Shown here one piece after another: positions 34,497 to 44,444 of a DNA stretch of 64,000 nucleotides. How positions within the stretch are numbered: position 1 is the first letter of the stretch; every line of letters starts with the position of its first letter. The translations under genes were made by a program, and so were the position numbers. The notes beneath the pieces are model-generated. The model did no database searches and had not been told where the DNA came from. It worked only from the letters and a program-made list of their open reading frames with translations. Origin of the DNA: Eonycteris spelaea (lineage: Eukaryota > Chordata > Mammalia > Chiroptera > Pteropodidae); the NCBI GenBank assembly GCA_003508835.1, contig PUFA01000726.1, positions 1 through 64,000 on the forward strand, written 5' to 3'.

Positions 34497-35166
34497 TGCC
34501 AGAGGCCAGTTCCAGCCAATTCCAGGGCTAAAGGAAATGTGGAGTCGGCGAAAAAAAAATGACAAGCAGAGAGCCTTGATTCAAGGTAGTTTTATTTTTT
34601 TTATCACTGCGAAATGTAGAAGTACAGAGTTTTTAACCCAAAATCTCATTCTTCATTCTGTCTAAATACAAAGGTCTATTTTTTTTATTCATTACCTGTC
34701 GACCCATAGGTTGTGTATGCAAGCGGGGTTACAGAAGCAGAAAGTTTGTTTAGATTGTAATGTTCCTATAAACAAAGGCCTATGTTGCAATAGCTATAGT
34801 CAAACAGTAATTTCTAGTAAGAATCATTATTTCAGCACTACGTCCCACCCCCCGGCCTTTGTGGGCCTAACAGTGTCTTTCCACATAAGCTTGACACAGT
34901 GGCCTGCTCAGAAAGTAAATATTGCTTTCTCCTTTGGTCAAGTTGTTTGATTAATTCCTTATTACTCATATTTCTCTGTGCCCCATTCTCAGAAAAGTTG
35001 CCTTTCCCTCTAACACCCCCTCCACTCCCAAGGATGGAACAATAATCAAAAGCGATGCATACATTTTCAATATAGACGATACAGAAGAAAGCAACAAGCA
35101 CAGATGACTCTAGCGTCACTCCGGCTGTGACTGTGTCAAACAGCTTGAGGTCTGTGACCTACGGCA
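34497..35166 (-). mobile_element. 5' LTR of ERV5
   Basis: Plus-strand limits are TGCCAGAGGCC and CTACGGCA. It shares family with both ERV6 LTRs. The right edge is set exactly by the GAGGAA target duplication. Confidence 0.88.
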
Positions 35167-37064
35167 GAGGAAGTGTTCTTGTCATCCCCACTTTACAAAG
35201 GGGGAACGTGTGGATCTCAGAGGTTCAAAGATTTGCCTGAGGTCACACAGAATTGGGTTGGAAAGCAAGCAGCCTGTCCTTCTAGCTTCTATTCCTAAAC
35301 ACTTCCACATGCAGCATCATTTTATTAATGCGGGCAATGTTAGTTCTCCTCATAGCTATTTCCCAACTAGATTAGGGTTTAACAAGTCAATTTATTTGAT
35401 AATAGCACGTCAATGTGTATCTGAGTGTTCCCCAGACCATAGAGTTATTCTGTGCTGCCACATTTCCTACAGGATTAACAGTTGGTCAGGACTAGAGAGC
35501 AAAGAAGGAACAAAAGAATCCCTTTTGCCTTTTCCCAATGCCTATCTCTAAGCCCCAGGCCTGATAGCTTAAGCACCAAGGAGAATCAGGGCAACTCACA
35601 ATGGCCCTCAGAACTTTCGTGAGCGTACTCAATGGTGAGATCTGAACACTTCTTGCCAGCTCCTGGGTTACTTCTGGTTCTGGGCTGAATACGATGAGTG
35701 ACCAAGAGTTGCTTGAAGAGAGGAGACAGATATCACATTGTGAATTGCTTATTTCTGACATTTCCCATTTAAGATTTTTGGACCACATTTGACCAAAGGT
35801 AACATAACCCTGGGAGCCAAAGCACGCAAAAGGGAAGGGCTACTGTCTTATCTCATCCAAACTTCACAAACCCTAAGAGTGCAGTTGCTATTGTGATACC
35901 TGCTTTGCAGAGGGAATCAGAGTTGAAGGGATTTGTCCAAGATCACACAGCAGTGAAACTGGAAATTGGATCATCTGTGTCTTGAGCCCGTGTCCCTAAC
36001 CCCTTCTGATGCGATGTAGTTTGACTAATTAGAACAAAGGACATACTTGAAGCTGACCTTACACATCAGGGTTGGAGTTCCTCAGCTCAAGTGGTTTGTG
36101 ATGGCAGATAAATGCCACATTATCTTGGTGTACCTACATGTTTTCTTCGCAGACCACTGAGCAGCCTCGGTTCCTGCAGGCGCGCCATTCATCTAAAAGA
36201 AAAGGCAAGTAGTAGAAGATAAATTCCTACTCTCCCACTCCGACTACTTCCCTGTGCCCCAGGGACTTATTGGTTAGGCACCAAGACATGTCATCATGCA
36301 GATTGACTTTCAGATCTGAGTCACACACACGGTTTCAATGACAGAAGACCTGGCAACAACCACTTGGGTGACTTCATGATCAGGCCTCAGAATAGGAAAG
36401 AAGGTGCTGCTAGAGGGAAAGAGATATTGCCTATGACTGGATATCATCTGCCTGCTGCTTCTCTGTTCCCTGGAACACTCAGCTGTCTTGTCTCAGCACT
36501 CTTCATAGGCTAGAGAAAACTCTCTCCACTTAAATCTTTTCCTGTCGGAGTGGTGACCAAAATGTCCTAATGCCGTTCATTGGGTTTCTACAGGTCAACT
36601 GGGAAGTGTCAGCAATTCTGGCTTCAAGATCTGATCACTCAAAGGGAGTTGCATTGGAATTTGGTCACAGGTAGGATTTTTCTCCTCTTTCCCCATCTCG
36701 GATTCATCCTTGGCCATGACACTTAAACTGCTGCTTTGGAAAATGCCAATTCCCATAAATGGCATATTTCCCTGTAGAAAATAAGTTTGTGAGTAATAAC
36801 ATATCTCGAGCCCATTACCTTGGAAGTCTCTGGGACAGAACAATTATGTATTTAACATTAAAATGTGAAGCCTGTAGGTATGGCATGGTGGTCAGCCATG
36901 ATCGTTACAGATGTGAGGGGAAAAATGACGAGGACATGACTTGCTGTCTTTTAGAGTGCTCTTCTCTAAATTTGTTTCACATTCCTGATATACTGTGCCT
37001 TATAAGGAAATTGGACAGCTGCCTCAAGTGCATGTCTCTTTAGAATAAGCAAGTCAATCACTTG
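35167..37064 (+). repeat. Duplicated unit, copy 2, blocks f (right part) to h
   Basis: The unit resumes after ERV5 and runs through blocks g and h, aligning with 53570-55473 and 45230-47075. It contains the splice-site-bounded segment at 36594-36670. It ends at the shared AAGCAAGTCAATCA boundary, after which copy 3 starts. Confidence 0.8.
36594..36670 (+). other. Exon-like segment in unit block h, copy 2
   Basis: A 77-bp segment preceded by a pyrimidine-rich TTTCTACAG and followed by GTAGGATTTTT. Both ends keep splice consensus in the paralogues at 46618-46686 (69 bp) and 55004-55080 (77 bp). No protein family is recognised. Confidence 0.35.
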
Positions 37065-37079
37065 ACAGTTGATATACAT

Positions 37080-39342
37080 TTTGTGTTTGTGTCAGTGTGA
37101 AAACGATACCCATTCCGTGGAATCTGAACCTGGAATTTTGAATTTTCCTCGTTTTCTGGGTAGTGATTCGAGGTATCATATTCTCTCCTGGCAGTGATAG
37201 GGAGCCTCAGCTCCAAGACAGTCACACGATCATGAGGGTAAACTGACGATACATAGTGGACTTTGTGTTGCAGCGCTTTTTAGATATCGTGTGTCGGCAT
37301 TTACCCATCCCGTCGTGTTTACCTCGTGTCTGCAAAACACTCAACTGTGTCTACTGCTTTTGGTGAGAAGAGAGTGTAGGCAAATAGTCCAGACACTGCC
37401 CAAATGTAAGGGTTCCGGGCCTCTTAAAGGTAGGCTAGGCTAAGCTATGATGTTTGCTAGGTGAGGTATAGGAAATGCATTGTGACTTGCCATATTTTCA
37501 ACTAAGGATTGGTTTATCAGTACAAGAGTTACCCCATCATAAGTCAAAAATCATCCTATCTATTACTAAAAGAAAGATTTTAACACTGTATGAAGTGTTA
37601 AAGTGTCTTTCAGTTTTGTTTTTCTATTTCTTGCCCCTTGATTCAGATATGTTTGTTCTTTGTTTTAGGTAGATACTAGACATACCTCGGGGGTGCTCTC
37701 TACCCTGATCATATTTATAAAATTCTTCTTCCAGAGAATCTCAAATCATTATCATCAGAGACAGGGGGCTCATCGATGGCAATGATAGCTGCCCTAGGTT
37801 TAAGGATTCTGGGCTTATGTCATGTTGGAATGACTTGGTTGTGCCAGGAGATAAAATGAGTGCTTTCTCCTAATAACCCTGAGGATCAGGAACTCTGTTG
37901 CAACAGAGATATAGGCATCAGCCATCCTAAAGGCACTGTAGACAGAGGCTGAATTTTGGCATGTAAGTGGGCTATGAAATCTCATCATCTTGTACCTTAC
38001 CTGGCGTAACGACCCCCTGAATACCATAAGTACCAGCAGCAGCAGTGCTTCCAGCATACATGTCCAGACTTGCAGCCATCTGCATACCAGGCAGACTTCA
38101 GAATCCCCAGCCCTGTTGAGAACTGGAAGTGAGCTAATGAATGGCTGCAAGGCTAGTGGACCCAGCTTTCTCAGAACATGGCGCATGCTGAGTCATTCCA
38201 GCTGAGGTTCTCAAGAGCAGTAGTAAGCAAAACTTTCAAGAATACAATGCACTGTTTTCTTTTGTGTGAACACAAGAATTTAAATAGCCAACAACTCCGC
38301 AAACTCTTAAGGGAAAATTGTTGCTGTCATCCCCACATTGCAATGGGGGAATGTGTGCATCTGAGAGTTTTAAAGACTTGCCCAAAGTCACACAGAAGTT
38401 GGATTCAAAAACAAGCAGGCTGGCCTTCGATCTTCTATTCCTAAAAACTTCTGTATAAAGCATCATTTTACTAATGTGGGAAATGGTAGTTCACAGCTAT
38501 CTCCCATCTAGTTTGGGGTTTAACAAGTCAATTCCTTTGATAATAGCACATCAAGGTGTATCTGAGTATTCCTCAGACCGTGGAGTTATTCTGACCTGCC
38601 ACCTTTCCTACTGGAATCACAGTTGGTGAGGAATAGAGAGCAAAGAGGAACCAGAGAATCCCTTTTGCCTATCCAAATGCCTTTCTCAAAGTCCCAGGGC
38701 CTGATAGCTTAAGCACCAGGAGGAATCGGGGTGACTCACAATGGCCCTCAGAACTCGTGTGAGTGTACTCAATGGCAAGATCTGAACACCTCTAGCGAGC
38801 ACCTTGGTTGCTTCTGGTTCTGGGCTGAATACGATGAGTGACCGAGAGTTGCTTGAAGAGAGGGACAGATCACATCTGTGAATTGCTTGTTTCTGATATT
38901 TTCCATATCAGATTTTTCAGACCACAGTTGACCAAACGTAACATACCCTGGGAGCCAAAGCGCACATTAGGGGCGACTACAGTCTCATCCCATCTGATCT
39001 TCACAAACCCTAAGAGTGGAGGTGCTCTTGTGATCCCTACTTTGCAAAGAGGATCAGAGTTGAAGTGATATGCCCAAGATCACACAGCACTGGGACTAGA
39101 AATTGAATCACCTGACTCTTGATCCCGTGTCCCTAACCCCTCTGTATCGATGTGTTTTACTATTTTGGAGAAATGACATCCTGAAGCTGACCTTATACAT
39201 CAGGGTTGGATTTCCTCAGCTCAAGCGGTTTGTTGATGGCAGATAAAAATGTCACATTATCTTGGTGTAGCTGTATGTTTTCTTTCAGACAGACCACTGA
39301 GCAAACTTCTCCTGCAGGAGTGGCCACTGATCTGGAAGGAAA
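37080..39342 (+). repeat. Duplicated unit, copy 3 (blocks c to g)
   Basis: It starts inside the 5' part of the Tigger-like element (which runs to 37560) and carries block e at about 37870-38110, f and g. It stops at 39342, where the ERV6 LTR begins. Blocks a, b and h are missing. Confidence 0.78.
37990..38110 (-). other. Coding-like stretch in block e, copy 3
   Basis: On the minus strand an open stretch rich in Ala, Gly, Thr and Ser leads into CCAG|GTAAGG, a good splice donor, near 38000. The equivalent frame is open for 64 codons in copy 1 (5151-4957) and shifted in copy 2. It could be an exon of a multi-copy gene or pseudogene. I do not recognise the protein. Confidence 0.3.
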
Positions 39343-40032
39343 CGCGGCAGGCCACAGACCTCTAGCTATTTGACACAGTTGCAGCCGGAGTGAAGCGTTG
39401 CTTTCAAAGCAAGAGATGCCATCATCTGTGCTTGATGCTTTCCTCTGTATTGTCTATATTGAAAATATATGCATTGCTTTTGATTACTGTCCTTGGTTGA
39501 GGAGGGGGGTGTTAGGGGGAAAGGCAACTTTTCGAAGAATAGGACACAAAGAAATATGAGTAATAGGAATTATTCAAACAACTTGATCAAAGGAGAAAGC
39601 AAGATTTACTTTCTGAGTGGGCATTGTGGCAGTGCTTACATGGAAAGCCCCTGTTAGGCCCACAAAGGCCAGGGTGGGGGTGGAACGTGGTAGCTGAAAT
39701 AATGATTCTTACTGAAAATTCCTGTTTGGCTATTGCTATGGGAACGTAGAGCTTTGATTATAGGAACATAACATTCTAAGCAAGCTTTCTGCTTCTCTAA
39801 CCCTGCTTACACACCTAACCTGTGAATTGACAGGTAGTGAATAGAAGAAAAATAGACCTTTGTTTTTAAACAGAATGAAGAATGGGATTTTGGGCTTAAA
39901 AACCCTGCACCTCTACATTTTCGGGGAGATAAAAAATAAAACTGCCTGCATCAAGGCTCACTGCCTGTCATTTTTCCTTTGCCAACTGCACATATACTCA
40001 GCCCTGGAATTGGCTGGAGCTGGTCTCTGGCA
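39343..40032 (+). mobile_element. 5' LTR of ERV6
   Basis: It begins CGCGGCAGG (mutated from TGCGGCAGG) and ends TCTCTGGCA. It is roughly 15% different from the 3' LTR in the first 200 bp compared by eye. Confidence 0.85.
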
Positions 40033-40034
40033 AG

Positions 40035-40052
40035 TGGCACCCGAACAAGTAC
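40035..40052 (+). other. Primer binding site, tRNA-Lys3-like, ERV6
   Basis: TGGCACCCGAACAAGTAC lies two bases after the LTR and differs from the tRNA-Lys3 complement at three positions. Confidence 0.75.
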
Positions 40053-40173
40053 CTGAAGGTAATCCTGATAGTTTGACATTGATAGGAGCTCATCTGTGGG
40101 TGCTGCAGACCCCCTGGCCAGAGTAGTCAGGTAAGTAGGGGTGAGGACTGAGAATCAAGAACGAAGAGAAGTT

Positions 40174-40795
40174 ATGGGCCATAATGAATGTAAAGGAAGA
40201 AGACTCTTTATTGATATTATTCAGAAAATCTTAGTAAAAAGAGGAGTTTAAGTTTCCATATCTCAATTATCAAAATTTTTGCAGTTTGTTCAATTATGTT
40301 GTCATTGGTTCCCCGAGGAAGATCAGTTAATGAAGAAACTTCAGAAAAGGTGGGGAATGAAATCAAAGCATATTATACTGCTTACAGTCCAGATCAGGTT
40401 CCTCTAGAAGCTTTTCCCTTATGGGGACTGTTTCGAGATGCTTTGGACCCAGTTCATGGAGCAGTAGGTTTTTCTAGGAGATTAGAATCTGCTCTCCCAA
40501 TGAGTTCACTTCTCTGCTAGAAAAATCTGGCTCTCAAGATATATTTTGAAGGTTGCCACAGACAATGAGTCAGATGATGAGGCACTTTCTCCTGGAGATG
40601 TGGCCACACTAGAAGAAGCAGCAGCTCGCTATCATTCAGATAAAGACATTTTTTAGCTCAGCAGACCACAAAAAAGCTCACCATAACTTCAGGTAAACCC
40701 AATGGGGCTTTTGCCAAAATGCCCACAAAAAGGAAAGGAGTATGTTTCTCTACAGGCATTGGGCCTCCTCCATCTGAGGTCAGATTCTGAGGGCC
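40174..40795 (+). pseudogene. gag: ERV6 gag N-terminal remnant
   Basis: The start ATG at 40174 is followed by Gly, as in ERV5 gag. An in-frame stop interrupts the matrix near 40250, and a frameshift moves the reading to the frame open at 40296-40520. Similarity to ERV5 gag continues to about 40795 and then ends abruptly, so capsid, nucleocapsid, protease and most of RT are deleted. Confidence 0.8.
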
Positions 40796-40799
40796 TATG

Positions 40800-41010
40800 A
40801 GGAAGGCATTGGAGCCAAGAATTATTTGGGAAAGATGTTAGTAACATTGTCATTCCTCTCAATACTCTTAATGATTTTCAATATTATTAGGTGATATTAA
40901 TTGGCATTATCCCTCCCTCAGTATCCCCACATATGCTTTAACTAATTTGTTCTCTATTTTAGAAGGGTCCACTGCATTAGATAGTCCTCAGGAACTGACA
41001 CCGCTGCTGG
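40800..41010 (+). pseudogene. pol: ERV6 RT fragments in rearranged order
   Basis: First comes a piece (about 40805-40870) that matches ERV5 at 30660-30600, in the RT connection. Next comes a piece (about 40870-41005) that matches the RT segment of ERV4 (58600-58470) and, in ERV5, lies upstream of the first. The order is therefore reversed compared with an ordinary pol, pointing to a template switch at about 40870. Confidence 0.65.
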
Positions 41011-41580
41011 AACAGGAATTTTAAATATTGTATCATTGAAAGACACTCTTGTAGTCACAAACCTGCATTGCTCAGGTTTCATTATGTGTGGTAAAAATCT
41101 TTCTCTAACTTGAAATTTAAAAGCTATTAATGATTTCCTTTTTCTTTTATTAGATAATTAGCCTAAAATTAGGACATTGTAGCATGGAGTCAACAGCGAA
41201 GATAATATGATTTTGTATTGAAAATGAGAAAAATAATGACTAAATTACAAAATTCAGTGCTTTTAAAGGTACCTTTCTGTTTCTGTTGACTGGTACCAGG
41301 GGTCCGTGGAGAGACTGGACATGGTCATATCTCCCGGACCATAGCCAGGCTGTGGGATGCCACCTCCTGCCCTGTTGTCAGTCTGTTTATTGTCTTTGGT
41401 CTTGTCTGGGTTGTAGGCAGCGAACTTCTCTGGCTCCACCTACACCCAGTAATGTCCTTGTCTGAGTGTCTGTTTTGTGTTCTCTGTTTTGTGTTCTCTG
41501 CGCAAGCTGGGGGGAAACCACAGAGAACACCCTTGGGCGTCTCCTGTGACATTTCAAAGAAGGATAGCTTATAAAACAAA
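41010..41580 (+). other. ERV6 chimeric core: spacer, gammaretroviral-type leader, gag start
   Basis: About 250 bp of unidentified spacer (41010-41265) are followed by a leader-like segment (about 41270-41506). This ends in TTTTGTGTTCTC-type repeats and the gag initiation region; the start codon has become CTG at 41507. The following codons match a gammaretroviral matrix start. Near 41570 the sequence changes to betaretroviral integrase. Near copies lie at 58470-57900 and 63230-62620. Confidence 0.7.
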
Positions 41581-41880
41581 AAGAGGGAATATGGAATGCC
41601 CCAGACAAAGGCTTAATAGAGCATTATATACTTTAAATTTTTAAAATCAAGATGAACAAGGCAGCACAGCGGCTCATCGGCATTGGGTGAAACAGGCCAG
41701 TGAGCCTTTGCAGCAGCCAGTATACTATAAGGATCTGAAAGGGGGTTGGGTGCCTGCTGAGATACTGAAATGGGGCCAGGTTTTGCTTATATCTCCAGGA
41801 AGAGAGAAGCTTTGTGATCCAGCCAAGAATGTCAAGCTCCGGGAGCGGAGCAGAGAGAAGCGGTGGGTTGTCAGTCCTTT
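41581..41880 (+). pseudogene. pol: ERV6 integrase C-terminal domain
   Basis: The sequence matches the C-terminal betaretroviral integrase of ERV7 (62784-62305), including the Arg-His-Trp region and the segment around a Trp-Val-Pro-Ala-Glu peptide. It is frameshifted and lacks the catalytic core. Confidence 0.75.
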
Positions 41881-43745
41881 CTAGAGCTGGTCCTGTTCGC
41901 AGCCGTCTTGCAAAATCAACACTCCATACCTCAGCTCCTACTTGTGGTCAATTGAAGAAATTAACTGAAGCAGCGCAAGGCATTGTTGAAAGACAATGAC
42001 AGGTTTCTACTCCAGAGACTCTTTTTGTGGCTATGCTTGCTGTTATTGCTTGTCAGGTAATATCAGTAAATGTTGCTGAGACGTATTGGGCTTACTTAAC
42101 CGAACCTCCTTTTTTCAAACTGTCTACTTGGGCATCTTCTGTTGTATCTGTTTCTGTAAATAATACTGAATTGCTTGGCTACCCTTCTAATGATTTTATA
42201 AGATTTAGAGAAAAATAATTTTTCCTATCAGGGATATAGTGATCAGCCTCCTATTTGTATTTCATCATATTCAGATGTGCCATTTTGCCTTCAGAAGGAA
42301 CTAGAACTCTGTTGACTGATTCACCTTTGATAGTTGGAAAAAGAATTATGTTTCTTTCCCTTTTAGTTCCTATAAATACTAAAAACATCTCTCAACCTCC
42401 TCTAGTTCAGAATCTGCCTCTTCCTCCAGAAGTTCCCTTCTATGCCTACTATGAGAATAGAAGTAACTTGGCAATTTATAGATAGGGACACAGGATATCC
42501 CAAATGGCAAGAATGTGGTTACGTGTCCTCAGAGGCTAATCCAAGAACTGCCTACTATAAGCTTCCTAATTCTACTTATCAGATTTTGAATGGTCTATTC
42601 CCAGTCCTAAATCTAATTATAGAACATATTTGGCCGGTGCATCTATATATAATTGGAATGCACACGTATTCCTAAACCTGAATCTATATCTCATTGGTCC
42701 AGTACAGGTTGGACTGCTCCTTTACTTACTGTCTATGGGCCTCAAGGTCCTGTAACTCAGCCTCAACTTTGGAAGCTTATAGCCTCAGCTCAACCTATGC
42801 TGTTTCAGCTAGAGTCCTGCTACAAAAATCTTTGTTCAAGCCTGTGTTCGGTCTCCATGTGTATTATCAATCCCTCATGTAAAGAGGATTTACAAATTGT
42901 ATACACTCCTAATAAGACTTATTATATATCTTGTTATAATTGTACATTGACTAATTGTATTAATCCTTCTAAACAATTGCATACTTATGTTATTTTACAT
43001 CAACCTCCATATGTTATGGTTCTAGTTCAGAAGAACCATGGTATGGTGACCCAGGGTTATATGCTCTCAAAACTATGAACAGAGCTTTTTAGAGACAAAA
43101 AAGTTTTGTTGCTTCTCTCCTATTAGGAATAGCTGCATTAATTAGTATTATTGGATCTCTAGCTGCTTCTACAACAGCATTAGTGCAAGGTATTCATACA
43201 GCTAAACATGTCAATCTGTTGTCACATAATATTTCTCTAGCCTTAGTCACTCAAGAAAAAATAGATCGTAACCTAGAATTGAAAGTAAATGCTTTAGAAG
43301 AAGCTCTTCTATTCATAGGAAATGAGTTGTAGACTTTGCAGGTTCATTTAACTATTAGGTGTCATATAAATTATTGCTGGCTTTGTGTTACTCCTTTACC
43401 TTCTAATAGAACAGAAGTTTCCAGGGAAAGGGTTCAGTTACATTTATTAGGCTTGTGGAATAATACTGATAATGGGTTAGATTTAGAAACACTTCACAGA
43501 CAAATTCAAGATATGAGTCATGTAGGGGTCACTGCTTCCTGCTGCAGAGGTAGCAAGCACCTTCCTAAGAACGTTCAATCTCTAGTTGGCAGTAAGTCTT
43601 TGCTTTCTCTATGTATTAATTTGGGTGTAAGTATTTGTACTATAATTGCTATCCTTTTCCTTCTTCCAGTCCTCCTCCAACTCATAGGACGCAATATCCG
43701 CAGTCTTCAGATTGAATTACAAGAGCTCAATTTAAAAAATATATA
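41880..43745 (+). pseudogene. env: ERV6 env (HML-type class II)
   Basis: A leader region at 41880-42060 with a hydrophobic signal, then SU over shifting frames (42255-43078) and TM (about 43100-43745). TM has a hydrophobic N-terminus, helical region, disulfide loop (about 43360-43400) and a membrane anchor (about 43600-43690). It matches ERV5 env along its length. Stops near 42000 and 43330 and several frameshifts inactivate it. Confidence 0.82.
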
Positions 43746-43756
43746 AAAGGGGGAGA

Positions 43757-44444
43757 TGCGGCAGGCCACAGACCTCAGGCTGTTTGACACAGTCGCAGCC
43801 CGAGTGGGGCGTTGCTTGCAAAGCAAGCGATGCTAGAGTCATCTATGCCTGTTCTTTCTTCTGTATTGTCTATATTGGGAATTTATGCTTTGCTTTTGAT
43901 TACTGTTCCATTCTTGGAATGGAGGGGAGTGTTAGAGGGAAAGGCAACTTTTCCAAGAATGAGGCAAAAGAAATATGAGTAATAAGGAATTAATCAAACA
44001 ACTTGAACAAAGGAGAAAGCAATGTTTACTTTCTGAGCAGGCCACTGTAAGGGCTTACATGGAAGGCCCCTGTTAGGCCAACAAAGGTCAGGGGAGGGAA
44101 ACGTCGTGGCTGAAATAATGATTCTTACTGGAAATTATTGTTTGACTATCACTATAGGAACATAGGCCTTTGTTTATAGGAATATAACAATCTAAACAAG
44201 CTTTCTGCTTCTGTAACCCCCTTGCACTAACCTGTGAGTTGACAAGTAGTGAATAAAGAAAAATAGACCTTTGTGTTTAGACAGAATGAAGAATGGGATT
44301 TTGGGCTTAAAAACGCTGTACCGATATTTTCAGAGAAATAAAAAAAAATAAAATTGCCTTGCATCAAGGCTCCCAGCCTGTCGTTTTTCCATCGCCACTC
44401 CATGTATCCTTCAGCCCTGTAATGGCTGGAGCTGGTCTCCGGCA
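43757..44444 (+). mobile_element. 3' LTR of ERV6
   Basis: TGCGGCAGG...TCTCCGGCA, directly after the polypurine run AAAAGGGGGAGA (43745-43756). AATAAA-type signals lie in the A-rich stretch at about 44335-44355. Confidence 0.86.

Larger units (their letters stand above)
26550..35166 (-). mobile_element. ERV5, class II betaretrovirus-like provirus, TSD GAGGAA
   Basis: This is the most complete provirus in the window, with LTRs at 34497-35166 (5') and 26550-27249 (3') and exact 6-bp duplications GAGGAA at 26544-26549 and 35167-35172. Order on the minus strand: LTR, tRNA-Lys3-like primer site, gag, dUTPase, protease, RT, RNase H, integrase, env, polypurine tract, LTR. The paralogous unit near 53568-53575 shows the uninterrupted site. 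The LTRs differ noticeably (over 10% in the part compared), so it is old, and all genes are interrupted. It lacks the chimeric core seen in ERV3, 4, 6 and 7. Confidence 0.93.
39343..44444 (+). mobile_element. ERV6, class II provirus carrying the chimeric core
   Basis: LTRs lie at 39343-40032 and 43757-44444, with a tRNA-Lys3-like primer site, a gag N-terminal part, a scrambled RT fragment, the spacer and gammaretroviral-type leader, integrase C-terminus, env and polypurine tract. LTR, gag and env match the ERV5 lineage, while the core matches ERV4 and ERV7. The flanks do not form a target duplication (AGGAAA against CCACGT), and they belong to different places in the duplicated unit. Confidence 0.88.

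Noticed and set aside
41270..41580. Leader segment as a captured host exon
   Set aside because: It ends in repeats and codons that match gammaretroviral leader and matrix starts, so a viral source is more likely. The spacer upstream is still open.
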